Below, in pieces: positions 26,121-36,944 of a stretch of DNA of 64,000 bases. The DNA is from Dioscorea cayenensis subsp. rotundata. Its lineage: Eukaryota; Streptophyta; Magnoliopsida; Dioscoreales; Dioscoreaceae. A model generated the notes under the pieces. The model was not told where the DNA came from. It saw only the letters and a list, made by a program, of their open reading frames with translations, and did not search any database. Both the position numbers and the translations under genes were made by a program. The stretch lies in assembly GCF_009730915.1 (NCBI RefSeq), contig NC_052479.1, positions 5,208,001-5,272,000 on the forward strand, in the 5' to 3' direction. Numbering within the stretch: position 1 is the first letter of the stretch; each line of letters starts with the position of its first letter.

Positions 26121-26124
<4 letters not shown>
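25524..26124. mobile_element. Foldback/MITE-like element, ~100-bp inverted repeats, GC-rich cargo
   Basis: The left arm (about 25524-25625) and right arm (about 26022-26124) are inverted copies over about 100 bases. Each carries AGAGCRAAGCAAC, then AACCAGTCACA, GGTGACGTGG and TTTATTTTTTAT. Inside each arm CCAGTCACAC pairs with GTGTGGCTGG in the left copy, a small hairpin. The interior (about 25670-25990) is GC- and purine-rich. It holds an internal repeat of GTGCCGGGAGCG...GGTGCAGGAGAG (near 25812 and 25918) and ends in (GA)n. ORFs on both strands there are low-complexity Arg/Gly/Glu and match no domain I know. The TA-rich flanks hide the target duplication. The long arms and foreign-looking cargo resemble a small MULE-type element; the superfamily is unproven. 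Confidence 0.75.
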
Positions 26125-26152
<28 letters not shown>

Positions 26153-26842
26153 GAAGGCATTTGGTTTTATTAGGGAATATATGATTGGATAAATTTATAT
26201 ATATTTATATTCACCATAGGTCCTTTGGGTAAAGTTTTTATTTCATGGAGAACATGAAACCAAACCCAAAGCTTGCTCCATGCATATGTGCATCCCTGCT
26301 TCTTTGAAATTAGGGGTCATTTCACTTGCGATCATAAATATTTATAATTTATATCGCTATGTTCACAATTTTTTTTTATAATACAAAAATTATTTAATTT
26401 TTCTCCAGTTGTACGTGTGGCCAAAATGACATGTTTTAAGGAGGTTTCCAATGAGTTTACTGATATTTCATCGAAAACTGCCTTAAAATAGATCATTATG
26501 GCCACATGTGCAATCAGAGAAAATTAAGCAACTTTTGTGTTACAAAAAAAAAAAAATTTTGTGACAGCGTTATAAAGTGCAAACATTTGTAACCACTGAT
26601 GAAATCGCCGCTTGAAATTTGGGCCTTGGTAAACTAACAAAAATTGCAAATAATTTCCCTATTTATCAGGGGTTGAAAGGTAAGAAAACCACTTTCCAAA
26701 AACAATATTGTAAAAATTGAGGGCCTTATTTAGAAAAATCCGTTGTCGACCTTCTTGAGCTTTTCTTCTTCTTCTCCACCAAAACCCAAAGCTTGATAAA
26801 CCCTAACCCTAACCCTAGAAAGAGGGAAGCGAAGAAGTAGGA
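26125..26842 (+). promoter_or_regulatory. RPB3 upstream region with telo-box repeats
   Basis: Three linked CCCTAA units (AAACCCTAACCCTAACCCTAG, 26798-26818) lie 25 bases before the RPB3 start codon. The AAACCCTAA telo-box is a known plant element in 5' regions of genes for translation and transcription machinery. A TTC-rich tract precedes it (26764-26777). Sequence at 26340-26600 contains an inverted pair around TTTTGGCCACACGT / ATGGCCACATGTGC, a likely small MITE remnant. Confidence 0.65.
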
Positions 26843-29800
26843 ATGGAGGGGATCTCATACCAGCGATTTCCGAAGATTAGAGTCAGAGAGATGAAGGACG
26901 ACTACCTCAAGTTCGATCTCACCGACACCGATGCGAGCATGGCCAACGCTCTCCGCCGCGTCATGATCGCCGAGGTGCCCACCATCGCCATCGATCTTGT
27001 CGAGATTGAGGTCAATTCCTCCGTCCTCAACGACGAGTTCATCGCTCACCGCCTCGGCCTCATCCCCCTCACCAGTGACTTTGCCATGGGCATGCGCTTC
27101 TCTCGGGATTGTGACTCTTGTGATGGCGATGGCCAGTGCGAGTACTGCTCCGTCGAGTTTCATCTCAATGTTCGCTGTGACTCTGATCAGACTCTCGATG
27201 TCACCAGCGCTGATCTTCGTAGCACCGACCCCCATGTCGTTCCTGTCGATGTTGCCGCTCGCGCTCTGTCTACCGACCCTGCCTCTTTCGATTCGGACCA
27301 GAGGTGCTTCTTCTAGCTTTTCCTCTTCGTAAAACCCTAGAAAATTTTGATGGTATCGTTTTTGTTTCTCTAACTGTTTAATGTTAGAATTTCGATTGGA
27401 GAGTTTGGAAAGGAATGGTGTTGTGTTGCAAAGTGATGCCTTTGGATTGAGTGTTTGTGAAACCTATTTATCCAGTTGAAATTATTGCCATTTCTAATGG
27501 AGAAAGAGATTGCTCAGGAGAAAGTGGCAAATAGAGAAGCAAATTCTGCTATATGTTTGGTCAATAAGTAACTTAATTTTTTGGTTGATGATGGTAGAGA
27601 GACTTATATTTGCAGAATGAACACTGAATCTTCAACGAAATTTTTGATAAATTTGAAGTTAATTTTAGTTTTATTCACCATTGTTTGTTTGGAAAATATA
27701 TGTCAGTGCATATCATGATTAAACTTTATTGCATCAATAAGAATGATACATTGCAGTAAGCATTGGGAGAGGTACTGTTAAATGGTTAAGTGTTGAATTG
27801 TTGTGTTCCTTTATTTTATTTACTTAGGTGTGTGATGCATTTTTGCTATATTGAGTATAAGCCCTTGAAGGATGTTACATTTTCCAGATGTTACAAAATT
27901 AATGGATGTCTATGCACCTGGACTTCTGAATATTTTTCATCGGGAGATGAGTTATTGAAGAAGAAAAATTCATTCAGATAGAAATTGTTGGTTGCCTAAC
28001 AACTTAGCTTCTATTCCATTAATATTAAAAAAAGGTGTAATGGAAAATTCTATCCTATTATGCTCAAATCCTATGATTCAGATGGGAACAGTTTCCCAAT
28101 GATTTTTTCAATTTGTCATGAAACTAGCTCATAATTACTACAAGTACCATTGTCTTAAGCTTTTGTGCGTGCTTCCATCATGAAGAACATTTGGGAAAAT
28201 ATATTTGGAAGTTTCATTGTGGAGTGTAATTGGTGTCTTGATTTTTAGTGCAATTTTTGTATGGCTTGAATGGATTGATTGTAGAGTATTTACCATGAGA
28301 CTAGATAACCCGGGATGAAAACTATTGATTGCAATAGTCATACTAACAATGGCTAGCTATTGGTTGATGCACTGTGTTTTGGTATGGCCAAATGTATAAG
28401 CATTGATGAGTGAGCATTATTTGCATTGTAGGTATTGTTAGATGCTTACATACCTTATAAGATTTTATGACCTTTCTCTTTTTATGTTCTACCATTACCT
28501 ACTGATCTGAACGCCTATCTTGTCATTACACTGTTGGCGTATCTCTTTTAACTATTTTTTGATGGATTTTTTGCTATTTGCCTTGTTTTTTTTCATCTTG
28601 CAAGTAACCAAAATATTATTAATTGTTTTCTGTTCATGCATATGCATGAAAATTTATTTGGATAGCAATTTTCACCTACTTGTTTTTTTCGTTGAAGTAT
28701 TTCTTAATATATCTCTAAATTTTATTCCATGCTTAGGCATGGGTGCCTTTTTCTATGGAGATTTACCTATGTTGTTATATATCCTGCTGTCTCGGTTCGG
28801 GCAAGTGTTGAGGAAGGCACAACTTTAGATTGCTCTCCTAACATCTGCTGGAGGATTGTTATATGTAGTCTTCTACCTGTTCTTGTTCTGATTTTTATTT
28901 TTTATTTTTTTAAATTCAATTTCATTATTGATATCAGATAGTTGTTCAATGGTCCAAGCATTCTTTTGTAGGTACTAATGTAGAACCACCAAACATTCTG
29001 AATGACATATAGTGTTGCTTGTAAAGTGTGATGTTTCCATTGGCTTACATTGGCTTATATTCATAATGTACATACCTCAAAATGGATGCATTATTGTACA
29101 GAATGCATTCTGAATTTTATCCTAAATTCGGTAGTGTGTTTCATATGATGTCTTTGTAATTACAGGGGTATCATTATTGTCAAACTGCGTCGTGGTCAAG
29201 AATTGAGACTTCGAGCAATAGCCAGGAAGGGAATTGGCAAGGACCATGCCAAATGGTCACCTGCTGCAACTGTCACCTTCATGTATGAGCCGGAGATTCA
29301 TATCAACGAAGATCTAATGGAAACACTTACACTTGAAGAGAAAAGAAACTGGGTTGAAAGCAGCCCCACAAAAGTTTTTGACATTGATCCTAACACTCAG
29401 CAGGTAATACTTTTCATTGCTCTATCATATTTTTCTAAGTCTTAATTGATATCTGTCTTTCCTAAGTTTCTGCTTGGCCCCTTGTGGCAAATGAAACAAT
29501 CTTGAGAGTTGTGTTGATAATTGTTATGTAGGCCATTAAGAAGCACAGTCAAGTCCTTTCCTTAAAAGCTTTTGACGTCTTGAATGTCGCAAGCTTCAGT
29601 AGGTTTTACGTTCCTTAGCTAGGTTCTTATTTTTTCCCATTTTTTTGAATGCAATATTATGTGCCTCTTGGGAGAACCAAATTGATTAAAATTGTCAGTT
29701 TATTGACGGTTTCTATGCTGTATAGAACTATAATTGCAGTAGGGATGCAGCAGCAATTACAGTATGTAACTTCTCTGAGTGACAATTTCTATACTTGCGA

Positions 29801-30695
29801 TTTCTGTCTTAATTTTTGCATATGGTATGGCCTTCCATTATCTTAAGCTCCTTGACATTGGTGTCTATTCTATGCCATCAATTTCAGTGCTTTTTTTCAG
29901 GATATTCTATTTTTTGAAACACTTAATAAGCTGGATCATATTTTTTGGATATAAGCATCTCCAACGATGGACTTACACCCATGAACCAAAAGTATTGTAT
30001 AAATTACATGCTGATAATTTCTTTGTTGTGATAGACTCCAATCTTCAGCCTAGGGCATTCGGCATAATTTCTTATGGTAAATGACATTTTCTAGACAAAA
30101 CCACTTCACTGTATACAGCCAAGCATTAGTTATTTTGAATTTAAGGTTTACCTTTGGAAACTGGTTGATTTGGCCTTGTGTTTAATATACATACACAAAA
30201 ACCCATTGGTTTCCTAAAATCAAATTTGCAATCGATCATGTTTGGACTAAATTTTTTGTATGAGTGCCTCTAGCATTGGCCAAGAACATGACATGAATGT
30301 GTTGTCATGTGTGCCAATCTTTGCAAATGCGTAAGTTATGGTGAGTTTTCTACAAGTCTCTCTTTAGCCATCCATTATCTTGAAACTGTTTATTCATTTC
30401 ATCGAAACATTTGGATCATTCATGTTGTGTATGATAGGTTATGGTGGTAGACCCAGAGGCATACACCTACGACGAAGAAGTGATCAAGAAAGCCGAAGCC
30501 ATGGGGAAACCAGGACTGGTCGAGATATATGCCAAAGAAGACGGCTTTATATTCACCGTTGAATCAACGGGCGCCATCAAGGCTTCTCAGTTAGTAATCA
30601 ATGCTATAGAGGTTCTCCGACAGAAGCTTGACGCCGTTCGCATGCAAGATGCTGAAGCTGATTTCAAAGAATTCAGCGAACATTTGGGTGTTTAA
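26843..30695 (+). CDS. RPB3: RNA polymerase II subunit RPB3, complete, 3 exons
   Basis: RPB3 is the alpha-like Pol II subunit that pairs with RPB11 and nucleates polymerase assembly in the nucleus. Exons: 26843-27303, 29166-29403, 30438-30695. The joins (GAG|gtgc, cag|GGTATC, CAG|gtaata, tag|GTTATG) keep frame and give 318 residues, the usual length (about 319 in Arabidopsis). The alpha N-terminal dimerisation segment is at about residues 23-75 ([27 protein letters not shown]). A zinc site C90-x2-C93-x5-C99-x2-C102 is intact. The insert-domain region includes [22 protein letters not shown] and SSPTKVF. The C-terminal part has EAYTYDEEV and [15 protein letters not shown]. Exon 1 is GC-rich and the introns (1862 and 1034 bases) are AT-rich. 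It appears functional. Confidence 0.97.
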
Positions 30696-30956
30696 CTTGC
30701 CAACTTTGCCAAATTTCAAAGTATTCTATGAACATTTTGGTGTTTATAACTTTCCAAATCTTTCAACTTGTGAAATTGGTTCTTACCTCATGTAACACTG
30801 TTTCTTGTTGAAACTCTGTCTATACAGTGCAATGATGGTTAAGTTTCTTTACTTTTAGCATGTCATTAACACAGTGAATTATTCAATGACTTGACAAGGG
30901 TTTCTGTATTTCCTTCTTTTTTTTTTCTTTGTTTTTTTTAAAAAATCAATTAATTA

Positions 30957-31815
30957 GGGGTCACTTGGTATTGTTGCCAAGTTTTTATTTTTGTTGTCAA
31001 TTCCAAATTTTGGAAATAAAACGAGAAAAACAAGTATGGTGGGCTATTTTTGTTTCTAAAAATTTTGAGAACAATATCGATGTTTAAAAAAAAATAAAAA
31101 TATAATTTTTATGTTTTTAACTATTTTGAAAACGCTTTCTAAAACATTAACCTAATCTCATTAAAAGACATTAATTACTATTTTTTTCTCTACAAACATT
31201 AATGGTTTAAATAAGTGTGACAAGATCTTCCGAGAGTTGAACTTTGTTTTTCCTTATACCTTTTTTGTCTTGGTTTTTCCAATCTCAAAATTTATTTTCT
31301 TCCATCCTTTTTTTTTTAAAAAAACCTTTGTTTACTAATACAACTTAATTTTAAAAATTATAAAAATTATGAAAATATAAATTAAAAAAATAATTCAAAA
31401 TTTTATAATACTTTTTCTTTGTTTTTTTGCTGTCTAAAATATACAACTTTCAGATATGTTTTTGTTTTCAAAAAATTGGTAACAACCAAAACAAAACAAA
31501 ACGAAAAAAAAAACAGAAAAACAAAAACAATACAAAATGACCCTTATTTATTTTTATTTTTGTTTTGAGAAATGTGGGCAAACTATATTATGATTGTGGA
31601 CCTGTGGTTGTCCTTTTTAAATTTAAATATACAACTTTTCAGATATGTTTTTGTTTTCAAAAAATTGGTAACAACAAAATCAAAACAAAAAGAAAAAGAA
31701 AAAAAACAGAAAAACAAAAACAATACAAAACAACCCTTATTTATTTTTATTTTTGTTTTGAGAAATGTGGGCAAACTATAATTGTGGACCTCCGGTTGTC
31801 CTTTTTAAATTTAAT
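30957..31815. mobile_element. MITE-like element with tandemly duplicated right part
   Basis: The left end GGGGTCACTTGGTATTGTTG (30957-30976) is mirrored on the minus strand by AAGGGTCATTTTGTATTGTT at the right end (about 31527-31546). The right part is repeated 189 bases further on (CAGATATG at 31451 and 31640), giving a second end near 31737. The interior is T-rich on the left and A-rich on the right, so it could fold. The GGGTCATTTGGTATTG-type terminus is seen in plant hAT-like MITEs. The short ORFs here (31565-31837) are Lys/Asn/Phe strings, not genes. Confidence 0.5.
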
Positions 31816-32528
31816 TCTATTCAGAGTCTTCATTTGAAACATCCTTTGTATTTTTATATTTTGATGTTGACAATTCTATTTACATGAACTTAACTATGGT
31901 AAGTAAATTCTTGCAAATATTTTTTTTTATTACTACTTTTATAAAAATAATAATAATTTTATCCTCTACATACACAAACAATTTTAGCTGTCATATATAA
32001 TGTTGTAGCATAGGATTCGGTCCATGGAAAAGTCTCTCAAATAAATTATCTAAATCCACCTACAAAACAACCAAATAGTACCCAAATGGTCCTATGTCAA
32101 AATAAATATATTTATTTTGAATGATTAAATTTCTTTGGAATTACTAAAGCAAACAAAACAAGAAAATAAGAGTGAGTAGGCCCATTTGTATCAATCATAT
32201 GTAAACGATATATATACACATAAGCACCTTATAATATAAATAACCTCTATCTTTGCTATGCCTCAAATATTTACACTCACATATTATATATATATAAGAT
32301 AATCTAGCCAAGTCTCTAAATTACTGTTCTCTAAAGATATTTAATCACAACTGTTGGATCATCATCCAATAGCTGTTTATTTATATAAGATTGTACATCT
32401 TTTTACCATCCAAGTTACTATATGATATCATAGAATGCGTTTTGAACTGTTTATAATGATCATTACCGTCAGATTACCATCTAATATGCTACTGTATCCT
32501 CTCATATATAAATATAAACAAGTGTTAC

Positions 32529-32562
<34 letters not shown>

Positions 32563-35500
32563 CCCCACAGTGAGAGAAAGCAGCAATGTCTTTCTCCATG
32601 AGCTGTCCCTGTGAAGGCTGATTCAGTCACAACTCACAAGACTCCAATCTACACAGTACTGCATGCACTCTGCATGGACTGCATGGACTGCATGCATGCA
32701 TGACCCTACACTTTTTCTTTAATGTTACTGTCTTTAATTTCTCTATCTTCATCTTCAACTTCATCTTCATATCTTGTGGCCTCCACTTTAATATCAGACA
32801 AATTCTTCTTTCATGCCAACTCTGTAAAGTCTACAACAATATTATTTCTGTCTCACTATACAAAACACACATAAAATTACAATAATATATATACCCTCAT
32901 AAATTATACCAAAATATGTCACTTCAACTTGTTTGAATTAAGTATTAAGTTTTAGAGTGTTATGATCATGATGTGTCAGATATGTCATGTCTCTTAATAT
33001 AATACATTTTTATTATTATTGACATATGTATTGATTCAGACATATGCTATGTGAAGTCCACAATTGTATTTCTCTCTCCATACATTTTAAAAAAATAAAA
33101 AATTACAATATTACTCTCCTAGGTATATAAAAAAAATTGTTACATGTTTTGTATATTAAAATTTAGAAAATTATGATTTTGAAATTCGAGATATGTAAAA
33201 AGAGAAAAAAAAAAATTTATATGCTTACTTGTATATATATATACATAATTTTTGTTAGGAAATTTCTCGAATGATACATCTTTAAAAATATATTTTATGT
33301 ATAATTTAAAGGGTCTAAGTGACATTAGTTTGAATTCAATTATCCGGATAATATTTTAATATAATTAAAGAGTGAAAGGACATTTTGGGGAAGCAAATTG
33401 GTCATTTACTTATATGGATTTTCTTTCCCATTTTTAATACTCATTTGCACTGCTTCATTACTTTTATTTTTTACTATAAAATAAACCTATTTCAAGAATT
33501 TTTTTATTAAATAGAGAAATATTATTTTATATAAACCAATTTCCCCTCTACTTTCTTTTATTTCAAGATTTTTTCACTTTCTATAAAATAAATACCATAA
33601 TTATTAGAAGCTAATATTAACTTCCACTCATTGTAGAGAAGTGCACTATATTTCATTTCAAGCCACTTAATTTTCTCCCAATAAATGCCCCTTAGATATA
33701 TTGCTACTATATATTTTAGACACGTGATTTCTACATGTATTCATTCTCTCTTGTATAATATATTCTCTTTCTAGTATAAATGCATCTAATTTTAGGCATC
33801 TAACTTTTGTATAATGTATTCCCCCTCTAGTCTTATTTATATTTTATTTTCTCTTGTTTCCTTTTTATATGTCTATTTAAAAATTCTATGAAGCATTAAA
33901 TAGTTTTTCAAATTTATTATTTATTTTAAATTTATTTTTATATGTTTAATATTTTTTAAAAAACATAAAGTACCATTTTGAGAGAGGGAAAAAAAGGTAT
34001 AATTTAAAAATTTGAGAAACATTAATGCAATCATAATAGACTTTTAAATAAAAGTAAGTTTTAAAAATTGATATAATTTTTTTATAAATTTAAAATTATT
34101 AATTAATTTTAACTGATTTTCTTAGTCCACATTAAAGTGGACATATAAATAAGACCTGAAAGAATATATATATATATTTATCTATATATATATATACCGC
34201 AAGCTTCATTTGCATGGCACTAATGGGCATTCAATGTGGTTTCCTCGTCTCCTACACTACAATATATATATATATATATCTCTTTTTGTCTTATTTTGTG
34301 TATATATATATATATATATATCTTGATTCTATCTTAACTCTCTTTTATCCTTTCCTTACTCCATCAATGTATTAAAACCCCTCTCTCAATCCCCGTGAAG
34401 AATTATGAACAATATTTATATGAATGATGATTTATATGATAAGAGAGAGAATGAATGAATGCAAAGAGGTGTAGTTCATGTGATTTAGAAATTGGAAGCA
34501 TTGCATGCATGTGATTCTTGTGGACCTCCCACGTCTCATCATTCTTGTTTCCTATGTATATTTCTACACTTCAATCTTTGAGCCTTATAAACCAACACTT
34601 TGTGGACTCATTCTTGATCTCTTTGTCCACATCATTTATGGACATTAATTGATTTTTAAATTTTGGTAAGATATTGCATAATTTACCAATAACTGTATAG
34701 TCTATTGATATCGGTTCTCTTGTGTGAAGTGTTCAGTTCCTTTGTGTAAAGTGTTCATTTTCTACTGAAAAGATGGGTTCAAATTTCAACTTAAGTAATA
34801 TGACTAGACTTGTGTGTTGAAGTAATAACTCAACGCCTGCATATGTCTTTGACACATGACTTACACATATTTTATCAAAAAAAAAAAAATCTTGCATAAT
34901 TCATGCATTCAATCTATCTAGGTAGCCATTTATATTTGATTACGAGTTGTGAGTTATTGAAGGAGCATGCATGTGTGATGCTTTTCATGAGTTTTTATGT
35001 ACTTTATGTAATAAATTTAGTAAAAAGAATTATTGAAGGTACACATCAATTATTTACCATAGTAATGTTAATACATGTGTTGAAATTAATATTATATATG
35101 GTATTTTTAAAACTACAAAAGAGCATTTATTATTTTAAGAAAAAGGTATAATGGCCATGACGATATATATATATATAACTCAAACAGTTATATCTAGCAT
35201 TAAATTTGATCAACCATGAAACATGTATCACATATGTATAGATTATATTATTTCAAAATAAATCCCTTAGAAATCTTATAGTTTTATCTGTATTAGAAGT
35301 ATATTTTTAACAAATTAATAAACTAATGACACCAAAACAATGATGATGATATTATTTTATTTCATTTTTCCCCCAAATCAATCGTTGAAAGTTCAAATCC
35401 TCATAATTGCTTGTCCATATTTTTTAAAAATAAATAAATAAATAAAACTATTTATAAATAAATATCTAGCCTTCATATAACTCCAAACTTCACACAACTT

Positions 35501-35933
35501 AACACAAAAACATAAAAACAATGGATTATTAAGAGCATGGTAGATTAAATTTCCAAATTAATCAATATATATATATATATATATGTTTAGAAAAATAATA
35601 ACCTTTCTTAATCATGTATTTCTTGATTTAATAAAATTAAATTTAATAAAACAAACAAAATTTATCATGGAGAAAAAGTTTAAAGTGAGATAGTACATAA
35701 CACCTCTCTCAAACTGTAAATTAATGGATTAAAAATATATTTTTGAACCTAAATAAAACACAGGGATATAACAATATAAAATTATTAATGTTAAGAAAAA
35801 ATCGACTGCCATCTAAAATCCCAGATTTAAAAGGTTGAAACCTCATTTTTCTTCTATAATTTCTTTTACAGTTTCTCTCGTCATGCCAATAGTCTAAAAA
35901 CGCCAGTGAGAATTTTTTTAGTCTTTGTACGTA
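31816..35933. other. Long AT-rich intergenic region, no gene recognised
   Basis: No ORF here has a recognisable domain. Seen: several (TA)n/(CA)n runs (32528-32564, 34265-34320); a CATGCA/CATGGACTG cluster at 32660-32702, dense in RY-type CATGCA words; and a paired phrase TTGTATAATRTATTC near 33753 and 33815. SINE-like remnants lie at about 34700-34875 and 35391-35417. The region separates the RPB3 side from the solo LTR. Confidence 0.6.
34700..34875 (+). repeat. SINE-like dispersed repeat, copy A
   Basis: The segment starts TCTATTGATATCGGTTCTCT. It contains a small internal duplication (TGTGTGAAGTGTTCA / TGTGTAAAGTGTTCA) and a B-box-like GGGTTCAAATTTC (34774-34786), and it ends in an A run. 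It aligns by eye with 38478-38630, which has the same order of words. Classification as a SINE is tentative. Confidence 0.4.
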
Positions 35934-35938
35934 GTTGT

Positions 35939-36939
35939 TGTTAGTGCAACCACACTATTTAAATTGGCATGATTTGACACCTAGACCAAGTGACGTGGCA
36001 ACTAAGGTGACAAAGCATAATTGATGATGTGGCAAGCATTGTGACATGGCAAGGAGACTTGGAGTGCAAGGCAAATATCTTGAAGACCAAATATGGTGGA
36101 GCTTAATTAAAGAAAGATCTATTCATGGTATGAATGAAGATATGATTTGAAGAATCCTTGATGAGGATTGATTGAAGTCTATTGAAGGCAAGATTTGAGG
36201 ACCAAACTTGGGTGAATTGAAGATCAAGTTTGGAGAATCTTTGAAGACCAAACTTAGAAGATTGAAGACTAAGTTTGGCAAGTTTCATGAAGACGCACAA
36301 GGGACGTCGCCTGCTGCGCGAGGGACTGCGTGATGAGGAGGCGAGGAGGTAGGCTAGTTGCCTGCGATCGGGATCGGGAGATTTGGTCGCATCGACTAGG
36401 ACTAAGCATGATCAGGAGGTTGATGGGTCTTGAGGTTGTCCCATAGCGTAACGGAACTCGATCAAGTCGGTGATGCGGGCCATGTTGCAACTTATGTTAC
36501 TAACAAGAGTTCAGCAATGACTAATTTCAGCATGATTTTTAAATTAGTAGTGCGGAGATTCTAAAAAGAGGTATGTGCTATATTTGGGACGTTGAGGTGT
36601 CATATAAAGCTCACTTGCTCGTAGATTGTAAGTGTGACTCTTGAGTGACTCTTGGAGGAGAGTGTGTGAGCAGCGACAATCTATAGAGGGTAGTGATCTT
36701 TATTGTTGAGAGTGTGAGTGACAAGTATTTGTACTCATCTATTTTTACCTCTTTTAGTGGATTATTTATCTCCGGGCTTGGCCCCCCAAAAGTAGACGAG
36801 TGGACGCCGAACTAGGTTACCAACGTTGTGTGTCTTATTGTGTTTATTTGTGTGTCTCTTTCTTTGTTGGTTTGTGTGAGATTTTTATGAGTGCTTGAGT
36901 GTTCCTTAAAACTCATAAACCACACCGGCGGAACTAACA
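35939..36939. mobile_element. Solo LTR with 5-bp target-site duplication
   Basis: The 1001-bp block begins TGTTAGT and ends ACTAACA, an exact 7-base terminal inverted pair with the TG...CA of an LTR. It is flanked by GTTGT on both sides (35934-35938 and 36940-36944). No internal retroelement domain is present, so this is the product of LTR-LTR recombination. Internally it has repeated GAAGAYYAAR words (36075-36290) and a GC-rich core (36300-36490). Which superfamily it came from cannot be decided from the LTR alone, and the orientation is unknown. Confidence 0.92.
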
Positions 36940-36944
36940 GTTGT

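Noticed and set aside
26855..27235. 126-codon minus-strand ORF in RPB3 exon 1
   Set aside because: It is the antisense shadow of a GC-rich, strongly conserved exon and has no domain.
32640..32702. Possible microRNA precursor or seed-specific promoter from CATGCA/CATGGACTG repeats
   Set aside because: The repeats are short direct and palindromic words without an extended stem, and no adjacent gene supports a promoter.
36103..36490. Minus-strand ORFs of 65 and 73 codons
   Set aside because: They lie wholly inside the solo LTR and have no retroelement or cellular domain.
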